From the NCBI GenBank assembly GCA_963778465.1, contig CAVZUK010000003.1, positions 2,046,001 to 2,110,000 on the forward strand: a DNA stretch of 64,000 bases, given 5' to 3'. A program made the position numbers and the translations under genes. Origin of the DNA: CAVZBW01 sp963778465 (GTDB lineage: Bacteria; Actinomycetota; Acidimicrobiia; Acidimicrobiales; RAAP-2). The notes under the pieces are model-generated. The model did not search any database. It was not told the origin of the DNA and worked only from the letters and a program-made list of their open reading frames with translations. This document shows positions 23,199 through 31,576 of the stretch, piece by piece. Within the stretch, counting starts at the first letter, position 1. Each line of letters begins with the position of its first letter.

Positions 23199-23924
23199 TC
23201 AGCTCGGAGCAGCCCCGGTCAAGCCGACCAGGATCCGTGCCGTCTCCTCGGGCGCTTGGAGCATCATGTCGTGCCCGTAGGGGATCTCCTGGACCGGCCA
23301 CCCCCGCCTACGGGCCGTCTCTCGCGAGCCCTCGAGGCTGTCGAGCGGCGGGTCGGTGTGCCAGAGGTAGGTGCAACGGAGCCTCGCCAGGGCCGACGGG
23401 TCGTAGTCGGTGGGCTCGACCTGGCAGCGGAGCGGAAAGTCGGTGAGCCGCGACCCGACGAGCCCGTGTAGCCGGTCGGGCACGCCCCACTGCCCGAGAA
23501 AGGCCGGGCTGGCGGGAACGAGCCATCCGTCGCCCTGCTCCTGGGCGATCCGTCGGTAGCGCGCCGCGACGTCGGGGGGCTCCACGTCGAGCAGGCACTG
23601 ACCCGGTTCCGTCAGGAACGCCCCGAGAAAGGCGATCGACGAGAGCCGATCGCCTGCCCGCTGGGCGACCGGCCCGGCGAGGACGCCCGCGTAGCTGTGC
23701 AGCACCAACGTCACGTTCTGCAGGTCCTCGAACCAGACCAGGTCGGTCAGATCGCGCACGTGAGTCTCGACGCCCGTCTGTCGCGTGAGCGATTGACGCC
23801 GGTCGGCGAGGCCCGTGAGGGTCGGCGCGTACACCTCGTGTCCCGCGGCCTGCAGGTTCCGGCTCACGGCTCGCCAGCACCACCCTCCGTGCATCGCTCC
23901 GTGCACGAGCACGAAGGTCGTCAC
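23199..23924 (-). CDS. Alpha/beta hydrolase
   Basis: A 241-residue hydrolase of the small esterase/hydroxynitrile-lyase-like group. HGAMHGGWCW gives the oxyanion turn, LHSYAG the nucleophile Ser, and YGHDMML the catalytic His. The GTG at 23924 begins directly before the first strand. It follows the DUF1330-like gene by 27 nt on the same strand and may be cotranscribed with it. Substrate unknown. Confidence 0.85.
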   Translation of the reverse strand: MTTFVLVHGAMHGGWCWRAVSRNLQAAGHEVYAPTLTGLADRRQSLTRQTGVETHVRDLTDLVWFEDLQNVTLVLHSYAGVLAGPVAQRAGDRLSSIAFLGAFLTEPGQCLLDVEPPDVAARYRRIAQEQGDGWLVPASPAFLGQWGVPDRLHGLVGSRLTDFPLRCQVEPTDYDPSALARLRCTYLWHTDPPLDSLEGSRETARRRGWPVQEIPYGHDMMLQAPEETARILVGLTGAAPS

Positions 23925-23951
23925 GCGGCGCGCGTGATGGGGGGATCGCCG

Positions 23952-24428
23952 TCACGGTCCGTCCGGGGGGAGGAGGGCCTTGCTCACCAGGACGAGGGTC
24001 GCGGCGAGCCCGGCGTCGCGATGGACGAGCCCGGCCTCGTACTCGGGATCGAGGATCATGTCGACGAAAGCCTCGGTCCGCGGGTACTCCATGATCGCGA
24101 TCTGGTGCCACTCGGTGTCGCCGATGAGGGTCTGGGCGACCTCGTTGTAGAGCGTCAGCCGGCCGCCCCGGCGCGCCACGTGGTCCATCGCGACCGCGCC
24201 GTAGAGGCCGTACGCCTCGGCACCGCTCAGACCGCTCGCGGCCAATTCGTGACCCTCGGGATACCTGGCCACGTCATGGTAGGCCAGCAGGTTGACGAAC
24301 TGGAGCGGACCGTCACGGTCCTCGTCGACGAGCGCCCGAAGTTGCTCGGCGTCGGGATTGATGCCCCCCGAGCCCTGCTCGCCGAGCCTCGCTACGAGCG
24401 TCTCGAGGTCCTCGGCGCGCCGTGCCAT
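23952..24428 (-). CDS. DUF1330-like protein
   Basis: A 158-residue protein with a ferredoxin-like DUF1330 pattern: GPLQFVNLLAYHDVARYP, GLYGAVAMDHVARRGGRL and WHQIAIMEYPRTEAFVDMI. Members are small dimeric alpha/beta-barrel-type proteins of unsettled function. It lies 40 nt downstream of the aldehyde dehydrogenase on the same strand, so it may be the second gene of that unit. Confidence 0.75.
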   Translation of the reverse strand: MARRAEDLETLVARLGEQGSGGINPDAEQLRALVDEDRDGPLQFVNLLAYHDVARYPEGHELAASGLSGAEAYGLYGAVAMDHVARRGGRLTLYNEVAQTLIGDTEWHQIAIMEYPRTEAFVDMILDPEYEAGLVHRDAGLAATLVLVSKALLPPDGP

Positions 24429-24468
24429 GCCCTCGACGTTCCTGATCGATGCCGGTGGACGGTCGGAC

Positions 24469-25881
24469 TCAGACGAAGAGGGCCTTCACCTCGAGGAACT
24501 CCTCCAGTCCGTACGTGCCGTGCTCGCGACCCAGTCCCGACTGCTTGTACCCGCCGAAGGGCGCGTCCCCGACGTACTTTCCGGCGTTGACCCGCACCTG
24601 TCCGGCGCGGATCCGGCGGGCGACGCGGCGAGCCCGCTCCTCGCCACCGGACACGGCCGCCGCCAGCCCGTAGACGGTGTCGTTGGCGATCTCGATCGCC
24701 TCGTCCTCCGTGTCGTAGGGCATGATCGAGAGCACCGGTCCGAAGATCTCCTCTTGTGCGATCGTCATCTCGGGGGTGACGTTCGAGAACACGGTCGGGG
24801 CCACGAAATAGCCGGTCTCGAGCGACTCCGGGGAATCGGGGCCGCCGGTGACGAGCGTGGCGCCCTCCTCGATGCCCTTGTGGATGTAGCCGCGAACCCG
24901 GTCGCGCTGCACCGCGGAGACGAGAGGCCCGAGCCGCGTGCCCTCGGCGAACGGGTCTCCCACGGTGTAGGACTCCGCCGCGGTCCGGGCGAGCTCCTCG
25001 ACCTCCCCGAGGCGGGACCTCGGGACGATCATGCGGGTGAGGGCGCTGCAGGTCTGCCCGGAGTTCATGTAGGCGGCGCCGATGCCGGCGGGCACGGCCG
25101 TCTCGAAGTCGGCGTCCTCGAGCAGGACGTTGGGCGACTTGCCGCCGAGCTCCAGCGCCACCCGCTTGATGGAGTCGGCGGCGAGCTCCGCCACCCGGCG
25201 CCCGGCGCGGGTGGATCCGGTAAAGGAGATCATGTCGACGTCGGGATGCCCGGCCAGTGCCTCGCCCACCACGGGACCGACACCGGTCACGAGGTTGAAG
25301 ACGCCGGGTGGGAACCCGATCTCGTCGATGATCTCCGCGAGGACGAACGCGTTGACCGGCGCCACCTCGGAGGGCTTGAGGACGACGGTGCAGCCGGCGG
25401 CGAGGGCGTAGGCGACCTTGGCGCCGATCTGGTTGAGCGGGTAGTTCCACGGCGTGATGCAACCCACGACCCCGATGGGCTCGCGGACCACGAGCCCGTG
25501 CCGGGTGTCTTCGAATTCGAAGGTGGCGGCGAGCTCGGACGCGACGGTGAATGCTCCGATGCCCGTCCCGACCTGGATCGCGGCGGACAGCGGCTTGGGC
25601 ATGCCCACCTCGTGGGCGATGATGTCAGCGAGCTCGTCCCGCCGCGCCTCGAGCCCCTCGGCCACCCTGCGGAGCAGCTTGCCTCGTTCGGCGGCGGACT
25701 CCTCGGCCCAGCCGGGGAAGGCGGCCCTCGCGGCAGCGACGGCCCGATCGATGTCGGCGGGGGTCCCCGCAGGTATCGAGGCGAACGCCTCCTCGGTGCT
25801 CGAGTCGGTCACCTCGAGGACGTCGGTCCCGGCCGGGGAGACCCATGCGCCGTCGATGTAGAGCTGCTCGTACGTTCTCAT
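24469..25881 (-). CDS. NAD(P)-dependent aldehyde dehydrogenase
   Basis: A 470-residue enzyme of the ALDH superfamily. Visible are the cofactor segments TPWNYPLNQ and KPSEVAP, the FTGSTRAG loop, the general-base Glu in ALELGGKSPNV, the nucleophile Cys in NSGQTCSA and the C-terminal FGGYKQSGLGRE. Length is normal. It oxidises an aldehyde to an acid; the substrate is not readable. GAGGGGA lies about 7 nt before the ATG. The unit continues into the DUF1330-like and hydrolase genes. Confidence 0.93.
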   Translation of the reverse strand: MRTYEQLYIDGAWVSPAGTDVLEVTDSSTEEAFASIPAGTPADIDRAVAAARAAFPGWAEESAAERGKLLRRVAEGLEARRDELADIIAHEVGMPKPLSAAIQVGTGIGAFTVASELAATFEFEDTRHGLVVREPIGVVGCITPWNYPLNQIGAKVAYALAAGCTVVLKPSEVAPVNAFVLAEIIDEIGFPPGVFNLVTGVGPVVGEALAGHPDVDMISFTGSTRAGRRVAELAADSIKRVALELGGKSPNVLLEDADFETAVPAGIGAAYMNSGQTCSALTRMIVPRSRLGEVEELARTAAESYTVGDPFAEGTRLGPLVSAVQRDRVRGYIHKGIEEGATLVTGGPDSPESLETGYFVAPTVFSNVTPEMTIAQEEIFGPVLSIMPYDTEDEAIEIANDTVYGLAAAVSGGEERARRVARRIRAGQVRVNAGKYVGDAPFGGYKQSGLGREHGTYGLEEFLEVKALFV

Positions 25882-26023
25882 GCTCGGTTCCCCTCGTGTG
25901 CAGGTGTCGGCGTCAGAATGGGCTCAGCCTACGCGAGCGCTCCCGGCGGCACTGGGCCGGCGCCGGTGGGGTTCGATCGGGGTCCGCCTGACCGCTTACT
26001 CGCCGGTCACCGACGGCTGACCG

Positions 26024-26029
26024 TATCGT
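26024..26029 (+). promoter_or_regulatory. -10 element upstream of the fabH leader ORF
   Basis: TATCGT stands 7 nt before the ATG at 26037, the start of a 12-codon ORF, and 48 nt or less before the possible fabH starts. Confidence 0.45.
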
Positions 26030-26036
26030 TGCGGAG

Positions 26037-26075
26037 ATGCGTTCATGTTCCGCCGTCGCTCCGTCGGCCTCGTGA
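26037..26075 (+). CDS. Putative 12-residue leader peptide coupled to fabH
   Basis: The ORF reads MRSCSAVAPSAS and stops with TGA at 26073-26075. That stop overlaps a GTG (26072-26074) lying in the fabH frame, giving GTGA, and the GTG begins exactly at the family N-terminus. The ATG is at the leaderless distance from TATCGT. The alternative is that fabH starts at the ATG at 26045 and this ORF is meaningless. Confidence 0.4.
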   Translation: MRSCSAVAPSAS

Positions 26076-27076
26076 CGACGCGCGGATGCACGCTCGCCGG
26101 GTGGGGCTCGGCCCTGCCCGACCGGGTGGTCACGAATTTCGACCTCGCGACCATCCTCGACACGAGCGACGAGTGGATCGTGGAGCGGTCGGGCATTCGC
26201 GCCCGCCGGACCGCCACAGGACCGTTCGTCGACGAGCAGCCGCCGGACCACCCCGACGACGGGGTGGGTACGACGGTCTCCCTGGCGGTGGATGCAGGAC
26301 GCCAGGCGCTGCAGTCGGCGGGCGTCGGCGGCGCCGACGTCGACCTGCTGATCCTCTGCACGACGACCCCCGACCAGCTGGTCCCGGCGAGCTCGGCGGC
26401 TGCCGCCGCCCAGCTCGGGATCACTCGGGGCGCGATGGACCTGAACGCGGCCTGTGCAGGCTTCTCCTACGGCCTGGTGACCTCGGCCGGGTACATCTGC
26501 TCGGGAGCACAGCGGGTGCTGCTGATCGGCGCCGAGACGCTGACCCGAGCTGTCAACTGGAGCGACCGGACCAACGCCTTCCTCTTCGGCGACGGGGCCG
26601 GCGCCTTCGTCCTCGAATCGATCGCCGGGGAGGGATCGCTCCTGGGCTGGGATCTCGGGGTCGATGGCTCACTGGCCGGGCTGCTCTACGCCGACCATGG
26701 TGCGGGGATCGTCATGAACGGTCGAGAGGTCTTCCGCCGAGCGGTGCGCGTCACGGTCGAATCCGCCAAGGCGGCGCTCGAGCGGGCCAAGGTCTCGCCG
26801 GAGGAGATCGCCCTCTTCGTGCCGCACCAAGCCAATTCGCGGATCATGGATGCGGTCGCCGAGCGACTCGGCGTCGGCGAGGAGCGGATCGCCTCGGTCA
26901 TCGAGTGGACGGGCAACACGAGCTCCGCCTCCATCCCTCTCGCCCTGATCGAGGCCGCCTCGGCGGGCCGATTGGCGGACGGGGACCTGGTGCTGCTCGC
27001 CGGGTTCGGTGCGGGCATGACCTGGTCGTCGGTCGTCTGGAGGTGGGCGGGTGGTGCCGTGGTGCCCCCTTCTTGA
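26072..27076 (+). CDS. Beta-ketoacyl-ACP synthase III-type condensing enzyme
   Basis: A 334-residue thiolase-fold enzyme. The catalytic Cys is in LNAACAGFSYGL (about C128), the His in FVPHQANSRIM and the Asn in EWTGNTSSASIP, so the FabH triad is complete. TSDEWIVERSGIRARR is a typical N-terminal segment. It should condense an acyl-CoA with malonyl-ACP to start fatty-acid or related synthesis. The GTG at 26072 gives the best fit to family length; an in-frame ATG at 26045 adds nine residues. No other fatty-acid synthesis gene is adjacent. Confidence 0.88.
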   Translation: MTTRGCTLAGWGSALPDRVVTNFDLATILDTSDEWIVERSGIRARRTATGPFVDEQPPDHPDDGVGTTVSLAVDAGRQALQSAGVGGADVDLLILCTTTPDQLVPASSAAAAAQLGITRGAMDLNAACAGFSYGLVTSAGYICSGAQRVLLIGAETLTRAVNWSDRTNAFLFGDGAGAFVLESIAGEGSLLGWDLGVDGSLAGLLYADHGAGIVMNGREVFRRAVRVTVESAKAALERAKVSPEEIALFVPHQANSRIMDAVAERLGVGEERIASVIEWTGNTSSASIPLALIEAASAGRLADGDLVLLAGFGAGMTWSSVVWRWAGGAVVPPS

Positions 27077-27236
27077 TGTCGGCCGGCCCGTTTTGACGGC
27101 GTCGGGCTGGGTAGTCACCTAGCAACCGGGTTCGCCCCCACCGAGACCCAGGGGTCCCGGCGTGGGTGGGGCCCGGAGACACGTCGAGCACCCCCGAGGG
27201 GCACCCCTCTGCCCTCCAGGGGCGCTCGCGGCGCGC

Positions 27237-27266
27237 GACCGCCCTCGGCTTCGGCTGGGGGCGGTC
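27237..27266. terminator. UUCG-tetraloop hairpin between convergent genes
   Basis: GACCGCCC (27237-27244) pairs with GGGCGGTC (27259-27266). The inner stem, including G-T pairs, is closed by C-TTCG-G, a classic stable tetraloop. It sits between fabH and the oppositely oriented PP2C gene and may stop transcription from either side. No T tract is present. Confidence 0.5.
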
Positions 27267-27316
27267 TGCGCGTGCGGCCTCCGCCGTCCGGCCTCCCCGC
27301 CCGGCCTGGGGCCTGG

Positions 27317-27768
27317 TTAGCGCGCCTGGCCGGCTGGGAGGTCCTGGACGTTGCTCGGGGCACTCCGCATGCTTTGCGCCTGCACGGCGAGCAGCGCGAT
27401 GTCGTCCGCCCGGTCTTGGCTCGCCCCGAGCCGTTCGAGGACGTGGTCGCAGAGCGGCCCGGGGGTGCGGGACGGGGCGTCTGCCACCGCGGCGACGAGC
27501 TCGGCGATGCTCGCGTCGAGGTCGCGATGGCGGCGTTCGATCAACCCGTCGGTGTAGAGGAGGAGCGTCTGCCCGACGTCGAGGTCAGCTGCACATTCTT
27601 CGTACCGCTCCGTCGGCACGGAGATCGGCGGCCCGACCCGCACGCTCAGCGCGTGCCCGCCGATCGAGGTCGCGAGGACCGGAGGCAGGTGGCCGGCCGA
27701 TGCCATGGTGATCGTCCCCGCCGAGGCGTCGAGCACCACGATCAGCACCGTGGCGAGTCGCGCGCGCA
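27317..27768 (-). pseudogene. Out-of-frame C-terminal part of the PP2C/SpoIIE-type phosphatase
   Basis: This frame supplies the missing end of the SpoIIE-type phosphatase domain: LATVLIVVLDASAG, ASAGHLPPVL, LLLYTDGLIE and the final DDIALLAVQ motif with its metal-binding Asp. It has no start of its own. It would join the upstream frame if one CG unit were removed from the run at 27759-27767. Without that repair the domain cannot be complete. Confidence 0.7.
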
Positions 27769-29544
27769 GGACGTGGCTTCGGCGAATCGATTGAGTTCGG
27801 CCAGGGCCCTGCCCGGTTGGCGGTGCTGGAGGAGGAAGGCGGCGAGGGCGGACCTCATCCGTCCCATGATCGACGTCGCGATCATGTCGTGGCCCCCGAC
27901 GTCGCCCACCACGAACGCTGCGACCGACGTGTCCAGGCGGATCACGTCGTACCAATCGCCCCCGACCTCTAGGTACTCGGTGCCGGGCAGGTAGCGGGCC
28001 GCGACGGAGGCGAAGGGCAACTCGGGGAGATGGTCGGGCAGGAGCGTGCGCTGGAGAGTGTGCGCGATCTCCTGGTCCCGCTGGTGGGTGCGGGCGCGGT
28101 CGACGACGGACGCCACCTGGTTGGTCAGCTCCTCGGCGAGTGCCAGGTCCCGCTCCTGGACGCGTCTTCCGGAACCGGTGGAGGCGAGCGTCACCGTCCC
28201 GAGGATCCGGTCGTCGACGATCATCGGCACCGCCATGTAGGAGGTGATCTCGAGCGAGTCGGCGACCTCGCCCTGTCCATCCTGCACCGCAAGTCCTGCG
28301 AACAGGCGGTCGCCCCGATCGTCCGAGCGCACGGAACGACCGCTGCGCATCGCCTCGATGATCGGGTTGCCGCCCTCGTCGTGCCATGCCGGGGCGCCGA
28401 GCTGCTCGATGACTGAGGCGAGCTCCGGATCGGCGCCGCGCACGGCCATGCGCCGAACCATCGTGCGCGGCTGGGTCTCGAGCTCCTCCAGCACGTCGAT
28501 CAGGCACAGGTCGGCGAGTGCGGGCACGGCGACCTGGGCCAGCCTTTGCAGCAGATCGGCGTAGTCCGGTGCGGCGGCGAGCACCCGGTTGGCGTGCAGA
28601 AGAAAGGCTTGGGAACGCCGGGCCTCCTCGAGCGCCCGGATCAGTTGTTGGCGCTCCTCGGAGCGACGCAGTGCGGCCAGGACGCCCCCGATGTGGCCGC
28701 TCAGCGCCATGAGCAGCTCGGGCAGCTCGGGATTGGGTTGCCGGGTGTCGTGGCAGAACAATTCGATGACGCCCCCGGTCGCCTGGCCGATTCCCACGGG
28801 GAACCCGAAGGCACAGGTGAGGCCGGCCGCGGCCGGGGCCATGCCGTCCACCCGTGCGTCGTGCGCCAGATCCGCCACCCACACGGGCTCTCCCACCGTG
28901 AGGACCCATGCGGGGAATTCCGATTGGTCCAAGCCGCGGGCGGCCTCCGTGAGGCGGGGGTCGATCGGCCTGTCGTCAGCGGACCAGGAGCTGCGGATGC
29001 CGAGCCCACCGCCCTCCTCGTGCGTCCAGAGGATGGCGACGTCCCAGCCGAGCCGCCGCGCCAGTTGCTCGAGCAGGAAGCGCTCGGCTTGCCCACCCTC
29101 CTCGATGAGGCTGTCGAGCAGCGCCTGCGCGATCTCACCCCACCGCTGCACCCGGGACCGGTCGCCCTGTTGGCGCAGGACGCCGAGCACGACGGTGCGT
29201 CCCTCCCCGATGTCGTGGAGGCTGATCGCGATCTCGACCGCCACCCGTCGACCGTCGTAGCCGACGAGCGTCGCGCTCACCGCCTGGGACTGCAGCGGTG
29301 CGACCGAGGAGTCCACGAAGTTGTCGAAGGTGCCCTCGGACCAGACGTGCAACCCTTCCGGGACGACATCGGCCACCGGCGTCCCGACCAATCCGCCGGT
29401 CGGCCAGCCCAACAGGCGATGCCCCGCAGCGTTCGCGTAGACGATGGTGCCGTCGTCGTCGCTGGCGATGACCGCGTCGTCCACCGCGTCGAAGAGCGCC
29501 CGGGCGTCCTCTGGGGGCCACTCGAGCGCCCGCGGGGTACTCAT
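27742..29544 (-). CDS. PAS-GAF-GAF-PP2C regulator, frameshifted before its end
   Basis: A 600-residue reading frame. An N-terminal PAS domain (about 10-125) holds AVDDAVIASDDDGTIVYANAAG, two GAF-like domains follow (about 135-300 and 315-475), then a SpoIIE/RsbU-type phosphatase starting near EIAHTLQRTLLPDHLP with VGGDWYDV and VVGDVGGHD. The frame breaks after LNRFAEA and ends with 11 out-of-frame residues; the true C-terminus continues in another frame to 27317. Such proteins dephosphorylate anti-anti-sigma factors in response to light, redox or energy signals. TAGCAT lies 7 nt before the ATG. Confidence 0.8.
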   Translation of the reverse strand: MSTPRALEWPPEDARALFDAVDDAVIASDDDGTIVYANAAGHRLLGWPTGGLVGTPVADVVPEGLHVWSEGTFDNFVDSSVAPLQSQAVSATLVGYDGRRVAVEIAISLHDIGEGRTVVLGVLRQQGDRSRVQRWGEIAQALLDSLIEEGGQAERFLLEQLARRLGWDVAILWTHEEGGGLGIRSSWSADDRPIDPRLTEAARGLDQSEFPAWVLTVGEPVWVADLAHDARVDGMAPAAAGLTCAFGFPVGIGQATGGVIELFCHDTRQPNPELPELLMALSGHIGGVLAALRRSEERQQLIRALEEARRSQAFLLHANRVLAAAPDYADLLQRLAQVAVPALADLCLIDVLEELETQPRTMVRRMAVRGADPELASVIEQLGAPAWHDEGGNPIIEAMRSGRSVRSDDRGDRLFAGLAVQDGQGEVADSLEITSYMAVPMIVDDRILGTVTLASTGSGRRVQERDLALAEELTNQVASVVDRARTHQRDQEIAHTLQRTLLPDHLPELPFASVAARYLPGTEYLEVGGDWYDVIRLDTSVAAFVVGDVGGHDMIATSIMGRMRSALAAFLLQHRQPGRALAELNRFAEATSCARDSPRC

Positions 29545-29551
29545 CGCCGAG

Positions 29552-29557
29552 ATGCTA
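29552..29557 (-). promoter_or_regulatory. -10 element of the PP2C regulator
   Basis: On the minus strand TAGCAT is followed by 7 nt and the ATG at 29544, consistent with a leaderless transcript. Confidence 0.45.
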
Positions 29558-29616
29558 TCGAAGGCGCCCTGCGGGTTCTCCCGGCGGCGACGCCGGAAAG
29601 TGTGATCCCCGATGGT

Positions 29617-31086
29617 TCAATCCAGGTCGATAGACGGATAGAGCGGGTGCGCGGCAAGCAGGTCGGCGGCCCGATGTCGCACGCCGACGGCTACCGATTG
29701 GTCGAGGCGGTAGCGCGCCCGGGAACGAGCGCCTTCTCCGGTCGTGGCGGGCACCGCATGCACGAGGACCTCGACGATCATGTCCGCGATGGCATCCATT
29801 TCGTCCGGACCCATGCCGAGGGTGGTGAGAGCCGGCGTCCCCAGCCGGATTCCGGACGTGTACCAAGGGCCGTTCGAGTCGGCCGGGATGCTGTTGCGGT
29901 TGGTGACGATGCCCGCGTCGAGGAGCGCAGACTCCGCCTGACGGCCGGTCAGCCCGTAGGAGGTCGTCTCCATCAGGACCAGGTGGTTGTCGGTGCCGCC
30001 GGTCACCAACGTGGCTCCGCGGCGCACCAGTCCTTCGGCGAGGGTCGCGGCGTTCGCCACGATCTGCTGGGCGTACGCCCCGAATGCGGGTTGACGGGCC
30101 TCGGCCAGGGCAATCGCCTTGGCGGCCATCACATGGGGGAGCGGCCCGCCGAGCACCATCGGGCAACCCCGGTCCACGTGCTCTCGCAGGGCCTCGTCGC
30201 AGAGCACGATCCCGCCACGCGGCCCGCGAAGCGACTTGTGCGTCGTGGAAGTGACGACGTTGGCATGGGGGACGGGATCGAAGTCGCCGCGTAGCACGCC
30301 GCCGGCGACGAGTCCTGCGAAGTGGGCCATGTCGACCATGAGCGTCGCACCGGCCTCGTCGGCGATCTCCCGCATGGCGGCGAAGTTCACGAGGCGCGGA
30401 TAGGCGGAATACCCGGCGACGATGATCAGCGGGCGAAACGCCAGAGCGAGCTCGCGTACGGCGCCGTAGTCCAGCAGGCCGGTTCGTGGATTCGTGCCGT
30501 AGCTCCGCTGGTCGAACATTTTCCCCGACACGTTGCGCCGGAAACCGTGGGTGAGATGCCCGCCGGCGTCGAGCGACATCCCGATCATGCGCTGGTCCCC
30601 GAGCGCCCGCCGCAGTGAAGCCCACGCAGAGTCGGTCAGCTCGTCGACACCCGCCACACCGGCGGTGAGCAGCGCGGGGGTCTCGATGCGTTGGGCCAGC
30701 ACCGCCCAATAGCCGACCAGGTTGGCGTCGATGCCGGAGTGCGGTTGCACATAGGCGTGGGCGGCGCCAAAGAGCTCTCTGGCATGACGGGAGGCAATCT
30801 CTTCGACTGCGTCCACATTGCGGCAGCCCGCGTACATCCGACGGCCGATGGTCCCCTCCGCGTACTTGTCGCTCAGCCAATTGCCCATGGCCAGAAGCAC
30901 TGCTGGAGAGGCGTAGTTCTCGCTGGCGATCAGCTTGAGCGCCGCACGTTGATCAGCGAGCTCCGACCGGATCGCCGCAGCGACGGCGGGCTCGATGGAC
31001 TCGATCAGGCCAAGGCCCGCCCTCCAGGCTTCGGAGGCCTCGGACGACGGGCCGGGGGTCGGAGGGTGCGCTGGGTGTTCGGACAC
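29617..31086 (-). CDS. glyA: Serine hydroxymethyltransferase
   Basis: A 489-residue PLP enzyme converting serine and tetrahydrofolate to glycine and methylene-tetrahydrofolate. Visible are LIASENYASPAV, KYAEGTIGRRMYAGC, VQPHSGIDANLVGYWA, the PLP-lysine segment TSTTHKSLRGPRGG and the C-terminal RLGTPALTTLGM. The internal helices are longer than in E. coli GlyA, and a C-terminal tail of about 45 residues is present, a form found in some actinobacteria. The GTG at 31086 is the apparent start; a TAATCT hexamer lies 12 nt upstream. Confidence 0.92.
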   Translation of the reverse strand: MSEHPAHPPTPGPSSEASEAWRAGLGLIESIEPAVAAAIRSELADQRAALKLIASENYASPAVLLAMGNWLSDKYAEGTIGRRMYAGCRNVDAVEEIASRHARELFGAAHAYVQPHSGIDANLVGYWAVLAQRIETPALLTAGVAGVDELTDSAWASLRRALGDQRMIGMSLDAGGHLTHGFRRNVSGKMFDQRSYGTNPRTGLLDYGAVRELALAFRPLIIVAGYSAYPRLVNFAAMREIADEAGATLMVDMAHFAGLVAGGVLRGDFDPVPHANVVTSTTHKSLRGPRGGIVLCDEALREHVDRGCPMVLGGPLPHVMAAKAIALAEARQPAFGAYAQQIVANAATLAEGLVRRGATLVTGGTDNHLVLMETTSYGLTGRQAESALLDAGIVTNRNSIPADSNGPWYTSGIRLGTPALTTLGMGPDEMDAIADMIVEVLVHAVPATTGEGARSRARYRLDQSVAVGVRHRAADLLAAHPLYPSIDLD

Positions 31087-31166
31087 GGTGGCCCAGCGAG
31101 ATTACTCCCCGCATGCTCGTCCGAGGCCGGCGGGCTCATCACCGAGGGTTCGTGCGGCGGCATGCC

Positions 31167-31172
31167 TATGAT
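31167..31172 (+). promoter_or_regulatory. -10 element, leaderless promoter
   Basis: TATGAT lies 8 nt before the ATG at 31181. Confidence 0.4.
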
Positions 31173-31180
31173 TCGGCCAA

Positions 31181-31576
31181 ATGTCGGGTGGGAAAGCGTC
31201 CACGGGATCGGCGTCGATCGGTCGGCGCATGGGATGGCTACGCACGGCCGTGGGCGTGGGATTGCTCGTGGCCCCGGAGCCCGTGTTTCGGCTCTCGGGA
31301 CGGGAGGAGCCCACCCCCGCCTCGTTACTTCTCATGCGCACGATCGGGATCAGGGACCTGGTGTTGGGCCTCGGGGTCGTCCGGGCGTGCAAGGGGAGTC
31401 TGCGCTCGGACGCTCGCCGTTGGTTGTCCGCCGCCTTCGCGAGTGACAGCCTCGACGTGCTGTTGGCACTTTCCAGCAAGGGGTCGGTGGGCGATCGAGA
31501 AGGAGCTGGCGCCGCGATCGCCGCCGCAACCTTCGTCATCGGGGACGTCCTTGCCCTCGTCGACGCAGCTCGCTGA
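31181..31576 (+). CDS. Small membrane protein, DUF4267-like
   Basis: A 131-residue protein with hydrophobic segments near residues 20-31, 50-66, 80-95 and 108-127. The segment LLLMRTIGIRDLVLGLGVVRA resembles DUF4267-type membrane proteins. Function unknown. It is divergent from glyA and has a -10 element 8 nt before its start. Confidence 0.65.
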   Translation: MSGGKASTGSASIGRRMGWLRTAVGVGLLVAPEPVFRLSGREEPTPASLLLMRTIGIRDLVLGLGVVRACKGSLRSDARRWLSAAFASDSLDVLLALSSKGSVGDREGAGAAIAAATFVIGDVLALVDAAR

